The notes below the pieces were generated by a model, which did no database searches, had not been told where the DNA came from, and was given only the letters and a program-made list of their open reading frames with translations. Below are positions 8,748 to 17,079 of a stretch of 33,749 nt of DNA, piece by piece. Made by a program: the position numbers and the translations under genes. How positions within the stretch are numbered: the stretch's first letter is position 1; each line of letters begins with the position of its first letter. The stretch is from Synechococcus sp. CO36386bin_29 (GTDB lineage: Bacteria; Cyanobacteriota; Cyanobacteriia; PCC-6307; Cyanobiaceae), in assembly GCA_011523835.1 (NCBI GenBank), contig WTFZ01000105.1:1-33749 (forward strand), in the 5' to 3' direction.

Positions 8748-9818
8748 ATGCCAAAGGTGCTTGCGCTCGAAACAAGTTGTGACGAGTCGGCTGCTGCTGT
8801 TGTGGAGCAGCGCGGCGGCCGTTTGTTTGTTCTGTCGCACCGCATTGCCTCCCAGATCGAGGAGCATGCTCAGTGGGGAGGAGTGGTCCCCGAAATTGCC
8901 TCCAGACGCCATGTGGAGGCCCTTCCGCATCTCATCGACGCGGCGCTTGATGAAGCCGATCAGTCGGTGGCTGATCTGGATGCCGTCGCTGCGACCGTGA
9001 CACCCGGGTTGGTGGGGGCCTTGATGGTGGGCTCGCTGACCGGTCGCACCCTGGCAGCTCTGCATGGAAAGCCTTTCATGGGAGTGCACCACCTGGAAGC
9101 ACACCTGGCTTCGGTGCGTCTGGCTGCATCCCCTCCAAAGCTTCCTTATGTCGTGCTTCTGGTGAGTGGGGGACACACCGAGTTGATTCTTGTGGACAAA
9201 GACGGCGACTTTCACCGTCTCGGACGCAGTCATGATGATGCTGCTGGAGAAGCGTTCGACAAAGTGGCGCGTTTGCTGGGACTGGCTTACCCAGGTGGTC
9301 CTGCCATCCAGGCGGCTGCCAAAGCGGGTGATCCCAAGCGGTTTTCCTTGCCTAAAGGACGCGTGTCCCGTCCGGAGGGTGGGTTTTATCCCTACGACTT
9401 CTCGTTCAGCGGTCTCAAGACGGCGATGCTGAGGCAGGTGGAGAGTCTCAGAGCTGAGGGTGGGGCATTCCCTTTGCAGGATCTTGCTGCGAGTTTCGAG
9501 CAGGTGGTGGTGGATGTTCTGGTGGAGCGCAGCCTGCGCTGTTGCCATGACCAGAACCAGTCCACTCTTGTGATGGTCGGAGGTGTGGCCGCCAATGCAC
9601 GGTTGCGCGAGCAGATGGAGCGGCAGGGGCGAGAGCGAGGAATTGCCATTCATCTGGCGCCTCTGGCGTTCTGTACGGATAACGCTGCGATGGTTGGTGC
9701 CGCTGCACTCGGTCGCCTGCAATCAGGGTGGAATTCAAGTTCCCTCAAGCTCGGGGTGTCGGCTCGGTGGCCTTTGGAGAGCGGCGAGGAGCTCTATTCA
9801 AAGGAACCACGGTTCTAA
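8748..9818 (+). CDS. tsaD: tRNA N6-adenosine threonylcarbamoyltransferase TsaD
   Basis: A 356-residue Kae1/TsaD protein. With TsaB and TsaE it transfers threonylcarbamoyl to A37 of tRNAs that read ANN codons. The N-terminus [20 protein letters not shown] is the ASKHA phosphate-1 motif with the family's ETSCDE. HHLEAH (114-119) supplies the metal-binding HxExH histidines, and [24 protein letters not shown] and [12 protein letters not shown] follow in order. A GGAGG lies 12 bases before ATG 8748. It is divergent from psaF and followed closely by the Hli gene. Confidence 0.97.
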   Translation: MPKVLALETSCDESAAAVVEQRGGRLFVLSHRIASQIEEHAQWGGVVPEIASRRHVEALPHLIDAALDEADQSVADLDAVAATVTPGLVGALMVGSLTGRTLAALHGKPFMGVHHLEAHLASVRLAASPPKLPYVVLLVSGGHTELILVDKDGDFHRLGRSHDDAAGEAFDKVARLLGLAYPGGPAIQAAAKAGDPKRFSLPKGRVSRPEGGFYPYDFSFSGLKTAMLRQVESLRAEGGAFPLQDLAASFEQVVVDVLVERSLRCCHDQNQSTLVMVGGVAANARLREQMERQGRERGIAIHLAPLAFCTDNAAMVGAAALGRLQSGWNSSSLKLGVSARWPLESGEELYSKEPRF

Positions 9819-9853
9819 GAGTTCCGGGAATAAAGTTGCCTTAGCAGCTTCAC

Positions 9854-10036
9854 TTGAAGGTGGTTGAGTCCGAATCCCAGCAACGGCAGCAACCACAGCC
9901 CGTCGACGCAGACGAGCTCAACGAATGGCGTCGCGGGTTTACACCGCAGGCAGAGATCTGGAACGGGCGTCTCGCGATGCTTGGCCTTTCACTTGGGTTG
10001 TTGACGCTCGTCCTTTTCAGGATTTTCAGCCTGTGA
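9854..10036 (+). CDS. High-light-inducible protein (one-helix Hli/Scp)
   Basis: A 60-residue protein with one membrane helix at about 38-58. The core FTPQAEIWNGRLAMLGLSLG carries the chlorophyll a/b-binding family motif (ExxNxR before AMLG). Hli proteins bind chlorophyll and carotenoid as dimers and protect photosystem assembly under light stress. The N-terminal third is polar and glutamine-rich. The assigned start is TTG 9854; GTG 9860 or 9863-region codons are possible because the first residues are not conserved. The gene lies 35 bp downstream of tsaD and is convergent with the pilT-like gene. Which numbered Hli it is cannot be told. Confidence 0.9.
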   Translation: MKVVESESQQRQQPQPVDADELNEWRRGFTPQAEIWNGRLAMLGLSLGLLTLVLFRIFSL

Positions 10037-10072
10037 GTCTCTGACAATCAAGGTTTACACGTGGAGATCCGA

Positions 10073-11254
10073 TCAGGAGCTCCGTCCGCGAATGGCCTGT
10101 GAGAGCTCATTCGGTTTGAGGCTCACCGCGATCGCATCGTTCGGCTCGATCCTTCCCTGCATGACTAGATCCAGCAGGGATTGATTGCTTGTGACCATGC
10201 CGTCAAAACCGCTCCGCTCCATGATTTCCTCCACTTCATCGAGGTCTCCGCGCTGGATGTAGTCCTTGCAGGCTTCGGTGTTGATCAAGATGTCGTGATA
10301 AGCAGCGCGCTTGCCATCGTTGGTTCGGATCAACCCCTGAGCAACCACTCCCAAAAGGGACTCCGAGAGCGAGCGGCGAACGCTGTCCTGATCCTCAGGC
10401 GGGAAGAGTCCGAGCACGCGTTCGACCGTTTTCACGGCCGAATTGGTGTGGAGGGTCCCGAACACGAGGTGGCCCGTTTGGGACGCTTCAAGGGCTGTGC
10501 TCAAGGTTTCCCGGTCACGGATCTCACCCACAAGAATCACGTCCGGATCTTCTCTTAATGCTGCTCTCAGTGCGTTGTGAAACTGCAGCGTGTGCAGACC
10601 CACCTCCCGGTGTCTGATCAGCGAGCGCTGGCTCTGATGAACAAACTCCACAGGGTCCTCAATCGTGAGGATATGGCGGGTCTGATGGCGATTGATCCAG
10701 TCGATCATTGCCGCCAGGGTTGTGCTTTTCCCTGAGCCAGTGGGTCCGGTCACCAACACCAGTCCCTTCGGACGTGACGAGAGTTCCCGTAGCACGTCGG
10801 GAAGTGCCAGATCCTCGAGCGTGAGGATGGTCTGAGGAATGAGCCGCAGAACCATCGCGGGTCCGAGCAGCGAATCCAGAAGGTTGATTCGAACCCTCAC
10901 AAACGGAAACGCATGGGAGCCATCGAACTCCTTCGTTTGCTGAAAGAGATCAATCTGCTGCGGCGTGAGGATTTCTCTTAGCCAGCGATGAAATGTGTTC
11001 GGGTCTGTCTTCGGCCACTCTGTTTGAAGCATCTCTCCGCGGGCGCGGAAGCGAGGGATTTCTCCCACACCGAGATGAACGTCTGAGTGCCCCTGGTCAT
11101 GGGCCAGGCGCACGATCTCCTCAAGGGTTGGTGCGTTCTGCAGTGGCATGGTTGGCGAAGACCTCAGCGGTGCTGGCTCGCTTTCTGAAGGACTCCGGGT
11201 GGAGGGCGTAGCCGCTTGGGTCGTGAAACCCGGGGGGAAGATCGGTTGAGTCAT
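10073..11254 (-). CDS. pilT: PilT-family type IV pilus ATPase
   Basis: A 393-residue secretion ATPase of the PilT/PilB superfamily, most like the retraction ATPase. The Walker A GPTGSGKST is at 170-178, the Asp box has ILTIEDPVEFVH, the Walker B is DPDVILVGEIRD (about 236-247) and the His box is TGHLVFGTLHTNSA. The N-terminal domain has DVHLGVGEIPRFRARGE. It carries a proline/serine-rich leader of about 40 residues, and the classic PilT C-terminal AIRNLIRE motif is replaced by EACKDYIQRGD, so it may be a PilT variant rather than a standard retraction motor. ATG 11254 is used; the frame stays open upstream to 11365 but without conserved residues. No other pilus gene is visible nearby. Confidence 0.88.
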   Translation of the reverse strand: MTQPIFPPGFTTQAATPSTRSPSESEPAPLRSSPTMPLQNAPTLEEIVRLAHDQGHSDVHLGVGEIPRFRARGEMLQTEWPKTDPNTFHRWLREILTPQQIDLFQQTKEFDGSHAFPFVRVRINLLDSLLGPAMVLRLIPQTILTLEDLALPDVLRELSSRPKGLVLVTGPTGSGKSTTLAAMIDWINRHQTRHILTIEDPVEFVHQSQRSLIRHREVGLHTLQFHNALRAALREDPDVILVGEIRDRETLSTALEASQTGHLVFGTLHTNSAVKTVERVLGLFPPEDQDSVRRSLSESLLGVVAQGLIRTNDGKRAAYHDILINTEACKDYIQRGDLDEVEEIMERSGFDGMVTSNQSLLDLVMQGRIEPNDAIAVSLKPNELSQAIRGRSS

Positions 11255-11367
11255 CGGCTGCCGCCTCGTTCTGGTTTCAGCTTCGCCACTGCTGCTGCCG
11301 TGGCAAATGAGGGTCGGCTGGGAGCTCGCTGAATCGCGCTTAGGATCCCGCCACCGATCCTCCATTT

Positions 11368-12480
11368 ATGGCGGCCAAGCCTCGCGTCACCATCGTGCTC
11401 GGCACCCGGCCGGAAGCGATCAAGCTGGCTCCGGTGATCCAGGAATTTCGAGCCTGCTCCGCACTGGAAACTCGCGTTGTGCTCACTGGACAGCACAGGG
11501 AGATGGTGACCCAGGTCATGGAGCTGTTCCAGCTCAGCGCCGATCAGGATCTCGACTTAATGGCACCCCGCCAGACGCTGACGCATGTCACCTGTGCGGC
11601 CTTGCAGGGACTCCGCGACGATTTTCAAGCCTTCCCTCCGCAACTGGTGCTCGTGCAGGGGGATACCACCACGGCTTTCGCGGCGGCGCTTGCTGCGTTT
11701 TACGAGCAGATCCCCGTTGGGCACGTGGAGGCAGGCCTGCGCACAGACAACATCCTTGATCCCTTCCCTGAAGAGGCCAATCGCAGGCTGATTTCTCAGG
11801 TGGCTCAGCTCCATTTCGCTCCGACCCAGCGCTCCCAGGCCAATCTCGAGGCTTCCGGGGTTGTTGGTCGCGCCATGGTCACTGGCAATACGGTGATCGA
11901 TGCACTGCTGCGCATGGCTGAGCGCGCCCCTGCGCTCACCGACCTGTCCATCGACTGGGCCAACCAACGCGTCATTTTGGCCACCGTGCACCGACGCGAG
12001 AACTGGGGGGATCGCCTGCGCAGCATTGCTGAAGGAATGTTGGCGGTGCTCGAGTCCCACCCAGACACCACACTGTTGTTGCCGCTGCACCGGAATCCCA
12101 CCGTGCGCGAGCCCCTTCAGGAGCTGTTGGGTCACCATCCGCGCGTCGTCCTCACCGAACCTCTCGACTACGACCGTTTGGTGGCGGCGATGAAAGGCTG
12201 CACCCTGTTGCTGACCGATTCCGGTGGCCTGCAAGAGGAGGCTCCCGCTCTCGGTAAACCTGTGCTTGTGCTCAGGCGCACAACCGAGCGTCCGGAGGCT
12301 GTGGATGCCGGCACTGCGAGGCTGGTGGGTACGGACAGCGCATCGATCGCTCAGGAAACAGCCCGTCTCCTTGATGACCCCGCCGCATACGACCAGATGG
12401 CCCGTGCAGTCAATCCCTTCGGGGATGGTCTCGCCAGCGGACGCATCCTCCAAGCCGCTCTCGAGTTGTTGGTCAGCTGA
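11368..12480 (+). CDS. wecB: UDP-N-acetylglucosamine 2-epimerase (non-hydrolysing)
   Basis: A 370-residue GT-B-fold enzyme that interconverts UDP-GlcNAc and UDP-ManNAc, feeding ManNAc-type sugars to surface polysaccharide. Conserved blocks in order are LGTRPEAIKLAPVI, LTGQHREM, VQGDTTTA, GHVEAGLRT, PEEANRRLIS, ATVHRRENWGDRL and DSGGLQEEAPALGKPVLVLR. These include the catalytic histidine/glutamate regions and the allosteric UDP-GlcNAc site typical of the non-hydrolysing type. The length is normal. It is divergent from pilT across 113 bp. No other sugar gene is adjacent, so the final product is unknown. Confidence 0.94.
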   Translation: MAAKPRVTIVLGTRPEAIKLAPVIQEFRACSALETRVVLTGQHREMVTQVMELFQLSADQDLDLMAPRQTLTHVTCAALQGLRDDFQAFPPQLVLVQGDTTTAFAAALAAFYEQIPVGHVEAGLRTDNILDPFPEEANRRLISQVAQLHFAPTQRSQANLEASGVVGRAMVTGNTVIDALLRMAERAPALTDLSIDWANQRVILATVHRRENWGDRLRSIAEGMLAVLESHPDTTLLLPLHRNPTVREPLQELLGHHPRVVLTEPLDYDRLVAAMKGCTLLLTDSGGLQEEAPALGKPVLVLRRTTERPEAVDAGTARLVGTDSASIAQETARLLDDPAAYDQMARAVNPFGDGLASGRILQAALELLVS

Positions 12481-13006
12481 CGCCTCCTTCAGCAGTTGCG
12501 GCCGTTACCGCTGGCTGCTGCACCGTGCTCTGGTGGAGCCTCTGCCAGCTGAGAGCCCGCGAACGCTGATCTTTGTGGGGTTGAACCCTTCCCGCGCCAG
12601 TGAGCATCGTGACGATCCAACACTGCGACGTCTCATGGCGTTTGGAACACGTTGGCGGTACCACCGGCTTGTGGTGGTCAATCTGTTCGCGAGGATCTCT
12701 CCTTCACCAGGCGCATTGCAGCGCTGCAGCGACCCGATCGGCGACAGAACCGATGCTGTGCTGCAGCATTGGATGGAGGATTGGGCAGACCATCCGTCTT
12801 GGGATCTCTGGCTGGGCTGGGGGACCCGTGGCGCTCTGTATCAGCGGGATCAGGCCATGCTGGCCAAGCTTGCACCCGCTCTGCAGATTCGAATGGCCGG
12901 GGCTGGCCCTCTCACTCTGGGGACCACGCGCAGCGGACAGCCGCGCCATCCCCTCTATGTTCCAGGGGACCGAGTTCCAACTCCCTGGGCCTGTACGGTT
13001 CGCTGA
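12425..13006 (+). CDS. DUF1643 domain protein
   Basis: A 193-residue frame whose core is clearly DUF1643: CGRYRWLLHRAL, then TLIFVGLNPSRASEHRDDPT, LRRLMAFGTRWRYHRLVVVN and LFARISPSPGAL. The family occurs widely in bacteria and some phages, and its function is unknown. The start is uncertain. ATG 12425 lies 56 bp inside wecB in another frame; the only later starts near 12534 would cut off the conserved RYRW block. The true protein may begin at a non-standard codon around 12470-12490. The stop codon TGA overlaps the next gene's ATG by one base. Confidence 0.8.
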   Translation: MVSPADASSKPLSSCWSADASFSSCGRYRWLLHRALVEPLPAESPRTLIFVGLNPSRASEHRDDPTLRRLMAFGTRWRYHRLVVVNLFARISPSPGALQRCSDPIGDRTDAVLQHWMEDWADHPSWDLWLGWGTRGALYQRDQAMLAKLAPALQIRMAGAGPLTLGTTRSGQPRHPLYVPGDRVPTPWACTVR

Positions 13007-13251
13007 TGCCACGTCAACCACGCCGCTATCGCATTTCTCTCCATCTGTCAGGTGGTCAGACTGAAGTGGTGCATTTCCCAACGCTCGAGACCTTTCAGGA
13101 GTGGTATCAGGGCCTTGTGAACGGCGGCCAGGCTCAGGCGTTCGTGAATGTTCCTTTGGGTGAGCTCGAAGGGGAATATCTGGTCATCCGCCCGGAGGCG
13201 GTGATCGGACTGCGCGTGGAACCGCAATACGCCTCCATCGATGACGCCTGA
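13006..13251 (+). CDS. Small conserved protein of unknown function
   Basis: An 81-residue soluble acidic protein. It begins with a basic strand (MPRQPRRYRISLHLSGG), then a helix with FPTLETFQEWYQGLV, and ends in EGEYLVIRPEAVIGLRVEP. The likely fold is a compact alpha/beta unit, and I cannot name a family. It begins within the stop codon of the DUF1643 gene (TGATG) and ends 11 bp inside the antiporter gene, so the three genes are probably translated from one message. Confidence 0.75.
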   Translation: MPRQPRRYRISLHLSGGQTEVVHFPTLETFQEWYQGLVNGGQAQAFVNVPLGELEGEYLVIRPEAVIGLRVEPQYASIDDA

Positions 13252-14491
13252 GCGGCTGGGATTGCTCTGGGGCATCACGGTGTTCGCCGGTGCCGGGGCC
13301 AGGCTGTTGGCAGCTCTGTCCGGGCTTCCAGGCGTCGTTCTGTTGCTCCTCTCTGGTCTGTTGATCGGACGCTCCGGGCTGGGACTTGTCGAGCCGCTGG
13401 ACCTGGGGTTGGGGCTCGAGACCACAGTGGGCCTACTGGTCAGTCTGGTGCTGTTCGACGGCGGTCTGAACCTGCGTCTCCCTGGGGACACAATCAAAGC
13501 GACTGTATTGCGGATTTCTCTGCTTCGCCTGCTGTTGTCGCTCGGCGCGGGGGTGCTGGCTGCGCACTGGTTGGCAGGACTGGGATGGTCGGTGGCTGCC
13601 GTTTACAGCGCCATCGTGTTGGGTACTGGGCCGACCGTGGTCACGCCGATCGTTCAGCAGATCCGTCTGGCATCGCCCTTGGGGGATGTGCTGGAAGCCG
13701 AAGGCCTTGTGTTGGAGCCAGTGGGCGCGGTGCTGGCTCTTCTGCTGCTTGAACTGTCGCTGGGGGATCTCCATGGCTGGCGAGAGCTGGCGATCGGGCT
13801 GATGTCGCGGCTTGGAGGCGGCGTGATGATTGGCTTGGCTGTGGGCTGGTTGCTCTCGGAGGTGCTGCGGCGATTGCCCTCGGAGCATTCCGTCGGGCTG
13901 AGGCTTCAACTCACCCTGGGAGTGCTGTTTTTGATGTTCTCGATTGCGGAATGGCTGCTCCCGGAGTCAGGACTGCCTGCTTCGGTGGCCGCCGGTGTGG
14001 TGGTGGGGCGTCGCCCATCCACCCAGGCAGGTCAGCTGGATGAGTTGATCAGGGAGTTGGCCCGGCTTGCGATCACCATGCTGTTCCCGCTTCTGGCCGC
14101 AGATGTGTCTTGGGCGGAGCTCAGTCCTCTCGGATGGGGTGGGGTGAGTTGTGTGTTGGTGCTGATGCTCGTGGTGCGCCCAGCGGCCGTCAGTGTGGCC
14201 ACCGTGGGTCTTCCTCTTGATTGGCGGCAACGGCTCTTCCTGGGATGGCTCGCGCCACGGGGAATTGTGACCGCGGCTGTGGCTTCGCTGTTTGCTATCA
14301 GGCTTGAGCAAGCCGGGGTGCTTGGAGCAGGACGCCTGCAAGGCCTGGTGTTTCTAACAATTTTGATGACCGTTGGCCTTCAGGGCCTCACAGCCCAGCC
14401 CCTTGCCAAGGTTCTCGGTCTGATCGATCAGACCCCCGAGGCCATCAACGAGGCGCCGTTGCCGACGGAACCGTCAGAGGCAGCGCCTTAA
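13241..14491 (+). CDS. Cation:proton antiporter (CPA/NhaP-like)
   Basis: A 416-residue membrane protein with about 12 helices and the Na+/H+ exchanger fold. The first discontinuous-helix segment reads [18 protein letters not shown], the form found in the GPTV branch of these antiporters, and the next block is [17 protein letters not shown] late conserved block has [19 protein letters not shown]. It probably exchanges Na+ or K+ for H+ for pH and salt balance. There is no TrkA-N regulatory domain. In related proteins I recall Asp-Pro where Glu-Pro stands here (see findings). It overlaps the preceding small gene by 11 bp and the convergent gltX by 18 bp. Confidence 0.88.
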   Translation: MTPERLGLLWGITVFAGAGARLLAALSGLPGVVLLLLSGLLIGRSGLGLVEPLDLGLGLETTVGLLVSLVLFDGGLNLRLPGDTIKATVLRISLLRLLLSLGAGVLAAHWLAGLGWSVAAVYSAIVLGTGPTVVTPIVQQIRLASPLGDVLEAEGLVLEPVGAVLALLLLELSLGDLHGWRELAIGLMSRLGGGVMIGLAVGWLLSEVLRRLPSEHSVGLRLQLTLGVLFLMFSIAEWLLPESGLPASVAAGVVVGRRPSTQAGQLDELIRELARLAITMLFPLLAADVSWAELSPLGWGGVSCVLVLMLVVRPAAVSVATVGLPLDWRQRLFLGWLAPRGIVTAAVASLFAIRLEQAGVLGAGRLQGLVFLTILMTVGLQGLTAQPLAKVLGLIDQTPEAINEAPLPTEPSEAAP

Positions 14492-15904
14492 GCGGGGGAG
14501 ATCCTGACCAATCTGCGCCAGAAGAGACCAAGTGGTGAGTAGGTCGGGGCCCTGCAATCGACCCAAGAGGGCTGCCCTGAGGCTCTTCATCAAGATCCCT
14601 TTCTTCACACCTGCTGTCTTGGCAGCGCTTTTCAGGATCTCCTGGGCTTGGTCAATGCTCTCGCCAGACCAGGGAGCCTCCTCCAGGGCGTTCAGAAGAG
14701 CCTGCAGACATGGTTTGGCTCCCTCCTGATCAAGCTGTTTGAGGGCATCGTCCTCCAGGCCAGGCTCCATGAAAAACGGTTTGGCCTGATCCACACCATC
14801 GTTCAGCAGGGTCAGCGAGGGTCCGAGCAGCTCCACCAAGGACAGCGTCCAACCGGTGGTGTCGGGGATCGTCCAACCTTGATCGGCCCATAGCGGTGTA
14901 AGGGCGTTCTGAAGTTTCGCTGGCTCCCAACTGTGGAGGACCTGGGCATTCAGCCAGTTCAATTTGTCCCAGTCGAATTTTGCGCCGGCTTTGTTGACGC
15001 GATCGAAATCGAAGACCTTGGCGGCTGCTTCGAGCGTGAAGATCTCGTTCATTCCCTCAGGCACTGACCAACCCAGCAGGGTCATGTAGTTCGCCAGCGC
15101 TTCCGGGGTGTACCCCATCGCTCGAAAATCATTAATGGAGGTGACTCCATCCCGTTTCGACAGCTTGCGACCTTCGGGGTTGAGGATCAGTGGGGCATGG
15201 GCGAATGCCGGAACCGGCAAGGACAACGCTTCATAGAGGAGCAGCTGTTTCGCGGTGTTGGCGATGTGGTCTTCGCCTCGAATTACATGGCTGATGGCCA
15301 TTGCGGCGTCGTCAACCACCACCACGAGGTTGTAGAGCGGATCACCGATTTGATCGGCGGGAGCCCGCCTGGCCACCACCATGTCACCACCGAGGTCCGC
15401 ACCACGCCAAAGCATCGGTCCACGCACGAGGTCGCTCCAGCGAATCTCACGATGCTCATCGATGCGGAAACGGATAACGGCGTCCCGCCCCTCAGCCTGG
15501 TAAGCCGCTTCTTTCTCAGGTGTGAGGTCGCGATGGCGATTGTCGTAACGGGGTGCTTGGTTCGCCGCTTTCTGCTGGGTCCGCATGGAGTCCAGCTCCT
15601 CTTCGCTGGCGTAGCAGCGGTAGGCCAGCCCCTTGTCCAAAAGACTTTGAATCGCACTGCGATGGCGTTCAGTTTGCTCGCTTTGAATCACTGGGTCTCC
15701 GTCCCAGTCAATGCCAAGCCACTGAAGGCCCTCGAGGATGTTCTGGGTGAATTCCGGTTTGGATCGCTCCTTGTCGGTGTCCTCAATACGCAACAGAAAG
15801 GAACCGTCCTGGTTTCGCGCGAACAGCCAGTTGAAAACAGCCGTCCTGGCGGTGCCGATGTGAAGGGTTCCCGTAGGGCTCGGAGCCAGACGAACGCGAA
15901 CCAT
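14474..15904 (-). CDS. gltX: Glutamyl-tRNA synthetase
   Basis: A 476-residue class Ic synthetase that charges tRNA-Glu. In cyanobacteria it is non-discriminating and also makes Glu-tRNA-Gln for GatCAB. Its product is the precursor of all haem and chlorophyll through HemA and HemL, and hemL is in this window. The HIGH motif appears as LHIGTAR (14-20), KMSKS as KLSKR (247-251), and [18 protein letters not shown] is present. The zinc-binding cysteine cluster of the E. coli enzyme is not present. The start ATG 15904 lies just 20 bases from the 3' end of tRNA-Asp. Confidence 0.97.
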   Translation of the reverse strand: MVRVRLAPSPTGTLHIGTARTAVFNWLFARNQDGSFLLRIEDTDKERSKPEFTQNILEGLQWLGIDWDGDPVIQSEQTERHRSAIQSLLDKGLAYRCYASEEELDSMRTQQKAANQAPRYDNRHRDLTPEKEAAYQAEGRDAVIRFRIDEHREIRWSDLVRGPMLWRGADLGGDMVVARRAPADQIGDPLYNLVVVVDDAAMAISHVIRGEDHIANTAKQLLLYEALSLPVPAFAHAPLILNPEGRKLSKRDGVTSINDFRAMGYTPEALANYMTLLGWSVPEGMNEIFTLEAAAKVFDFDRVNKAGAKFDWDKLNWLNAQVLHSWEPAKLQNALTPLWADQGWTIPDTTGWTLSLVELLGPSLTLLNDGVDQAKPFFMEPGLEDDALKQLDQEGAKPCLQALLNALEEAPWSGESIDQAQEILKSAAKTAGVKKGILMKSLRAALLGRLQGPDLLTTWSLLAQIGQDLPRLRRCL

Positions 15905-15924
15905 GCAATGGCTGAATGATGAAA

Positions 15925-15998
15925 CGGGACCGACGGGATTCGAACCCGCAACTTCCGCCGTGACAGGGCGGTGCTCTAACCGGTTGAACTACGGTCCC
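15925..15998 (-). tRNA. trnD: tRNA-Asp (anticodon GTC)
   Basis: The minus strand gives acceptor stem GGGACCG/CGGTCCC, anticodon stem CCGCC/GGCGG with loop CTGTCAC (anticodon GTC), and T-arm GCGGG-TTCGAAT-CCCGT. The discriminator is G, the identity base for Asp. CCA is not encoded. It lies immediately upstream of gltX on the same strand. Confidence 0.96.
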
Positions 15999-16141
15999 AG
16001 ACTGACCTACGGATATCTCAATCCGATCGGTTTGTCTGTGTCGCTTGCGCGACCAAATAAGTATCGACCTAAGCCCTGCCCTCCGTCAATAGTTGAGGTG
16101 GAAACAATTGGATGAGCCCCGGCAGTCATCGCCTACCCAAT

Positions 16142-16168
16142 AAAAAACCCCACCTTCCGGCGGGGTTT
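16142..16168 (-). terminator. Rho-independent terminator of the rplS-trnW-PSHCP unit
   Basis: Read on the minus strand: an AAACCCCGCC arm, loop GGAA, a GGTGGGGTTT arm with one internal mismatch, then a run of T (TTTTTTA). It lies 23 bp after the stop codon of the PSHCP gene and separates that unit from tRNA-Asp. The remaining stretch 15999-16141 shows no gene; it must contain the promoter for trnD-gltX, but I could not pick a convincing one. Confidence 0.88.
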
Positions 16169-16191
16169 CAGACGATTCAAATCAAGCTGAA

Positions 16192-16380
16192 TCAAGGGCG
16201 GAAACCTGCAGGTTCAATCAAACGAACTTGATTGCCACGGGCCGTGAATTCACGGCCTTGATCGCTTTGAACAACGACACGACCACCAGATTTGACACGA
16301 ATCACACGTGCTCGAACCCAGCCAAGTGCGGCTGATTCGAGCACCTTGACCACATCACCAGGTTGAAGATCCAACTCCAT
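16192..16380 (-). CDS. Prochlorococcus/Synechococcus hyper-conserved protein (PSHCP), Tudor-like, tRNA-binding
   Basis: A 62-residue protein, MELDLQPGDVVKVLESAALG through to IEPAGFRP. I recognise it as PSHCP, reported to be identical in all Prochlorococcus and marine Synechococcus genomes and absent elsewhere. Published work describes a Tudor-like fold over residues 1 to about 54, a disordered tail, and preferential tRNA binding through a basic patch around Lys30; here residue 30 is lysine, next to R23, R25 and R28. Pull-downs linked it to ribosomal protein L2, PsaD and a Ycf48-like protein. The ATG at 16380 gives exactly 62 residues. It lies 36 bp downstream of tRNA-Trp on the same strand and is followed by a terminator. 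Confidence 0.9.
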   Translation of the reverse strand: MELDLQPGDVVKVLESAALGWVRARVIRVKSGGRVVVQSDQGREFTARGNQVRLIEPAGFRP

Positions 16381-16416
16381 GCTCGAAATCAGGAAACTGC
16401 AGTAGGGGCCATCGGA

Positions 16417-16489
16417 CGCGCCGTGGAGGACTCGAACCCCCGACATCAGGTTTTGGAGACCTGCGTTCTACCAACTGAACTAACGGCGC
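16417..16489 (-). tRNA. trnW: tRNA-Trp (anticodon CCA)
   Basis: The minus strand gives acceptor stem GCGCCGT/ACGGCGC, D stem GTTC/GAAC, anticodon stem CAGGT/ACCTG with loop CTCCAAA (anticodon CCA) and T-arm GGGGG-TTCGAGT-CCTCC. The discriminator is G. CCA is not encoded at the 3' end. It lies between rplS and the PSHCP gene, on the same strand as both. Confidence 0.96.
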
Positions 16490-16490
16490 A

Positions 16491-16554
16491 AGGCGATGGA
16501 CCCCTCGGCCATCGCCGAAGCGATGGCATTTGGATTGAACGAGGTCGAAACCTC
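16491..16554 (-). promoter_or_regulatory. Hairpin cluster between rplS and trnW with mutually exclusive stems
   Basis: Read 5'-3' on the minus strand from the rplS stop codon, three stems appear. GAGGT-TTCG-ACCTC (plus 16541-16554) starts inside the stop codon. GCCATCGC-TTCG-GCGATGGC (16508-16527) is an 8 bp stem with a C(UUCG)G tetraloop. The right arm of that stem can instead pair as GGCGATGG (16509-16516) with CCATCGCC (16492-16499), two bases before the 5' end of tRNA-Trp. No T run follows, so this is not an ordinary terminator. It may be an RNA processing site, a 3'-end stabiliser or a partial attenuator; the role is inference. Confidence 0.65.
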
Positions 16555-17047
16555 AGCGATCGAAGCGCTGCTTCACGCGAGTGGCCTTGCCCACTCGTTC
16601 CCGCAGATAGAAAAGCTTCGCTCTCCTTACTTTACCGCGGCGTTCAACCTTGATGGAGGCAACCTGAGGACTGTGCAGCATGAAGACCCGCTCCACGCCG
16701 ATTCCCTGGAAGATCCGGCGCACAGTGATGGTTTGATTGAGGCCGCCGTGGCGCTTGGCAATCACGACACCTTCGTAGGGCTGAACACGCTCTTTATTCC
16801 CTTCACTGATCCGAACGCCAACCCGAACGGTGTCACCGACGTAGATATTTGGCAGATCGGTTTTCAGTTGATTCGTTTCGAACTCTCGAATGAGATCGGC
16901 GGCGTTCAGTCGAACCTTGTTGGCGGTTGAAGTCGCTTTTTTCGCTGAACCTGCCTCAGCAGTCTCTGCACTATCAACATCCACAGCGCCATCCGCCGCC
17001 GCCGTTGCGCTCTCCATTACAGAAGTGTCTTTTGGATCCGCTGCCAT
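16553..17047 (-). CDS. rplS: 50S ribosomal protein L19
   Basis: A 164-residue L19. The conserved core starts at about residue 48 ([20 protein letters not shown]) and continues with [53 protein letters not shown] and the basic end [21 protein letters not shown]19 lies at the 30S-50S interface. Typical bacterial L19 is about 115-120 residues; here about 45 extra N-terminal residues, rich in Ala, Asp, Glu and Ser, precede it. The start is ATG 17047 (MAADPKD); ATG 17017 (MESATAA) is an alternative that still leaves an extension. tRNA-Trp and PSHCP follow on the same strand. Confidence 0.96.
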   Translation of the reverse strand: MAADPKDTSVMESATAAADGAVDVDSAETAEAGSAKKATSTANKVRLNAADLIREFETNQLKTDLPNIYVGDTVRVGVRISEGNKERVQPYEGVVIAKRHGGLNQTITVRRIFQGIGVERVFMLHSPQVASIKVERRGKVRRAKLFYLRERVGKATRVKQRFDR

Positions 17048-17079
17048 CCAGCTCCGGGGAATCACGCCAAACAACCAGC

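Noticed and set aside
8601-9722. 373-residue minus-strand frame across tsaD
   Set aside because: Antisense shadow of tsaD, with no motif and high His/Arg/Ser content.
16016-16080. GTCGC-TTGC-GCGAC hairpin upstream of tRNA-Asp
   Set aside because: A 5 bp stem without T run or conserved context; could occur by chance.
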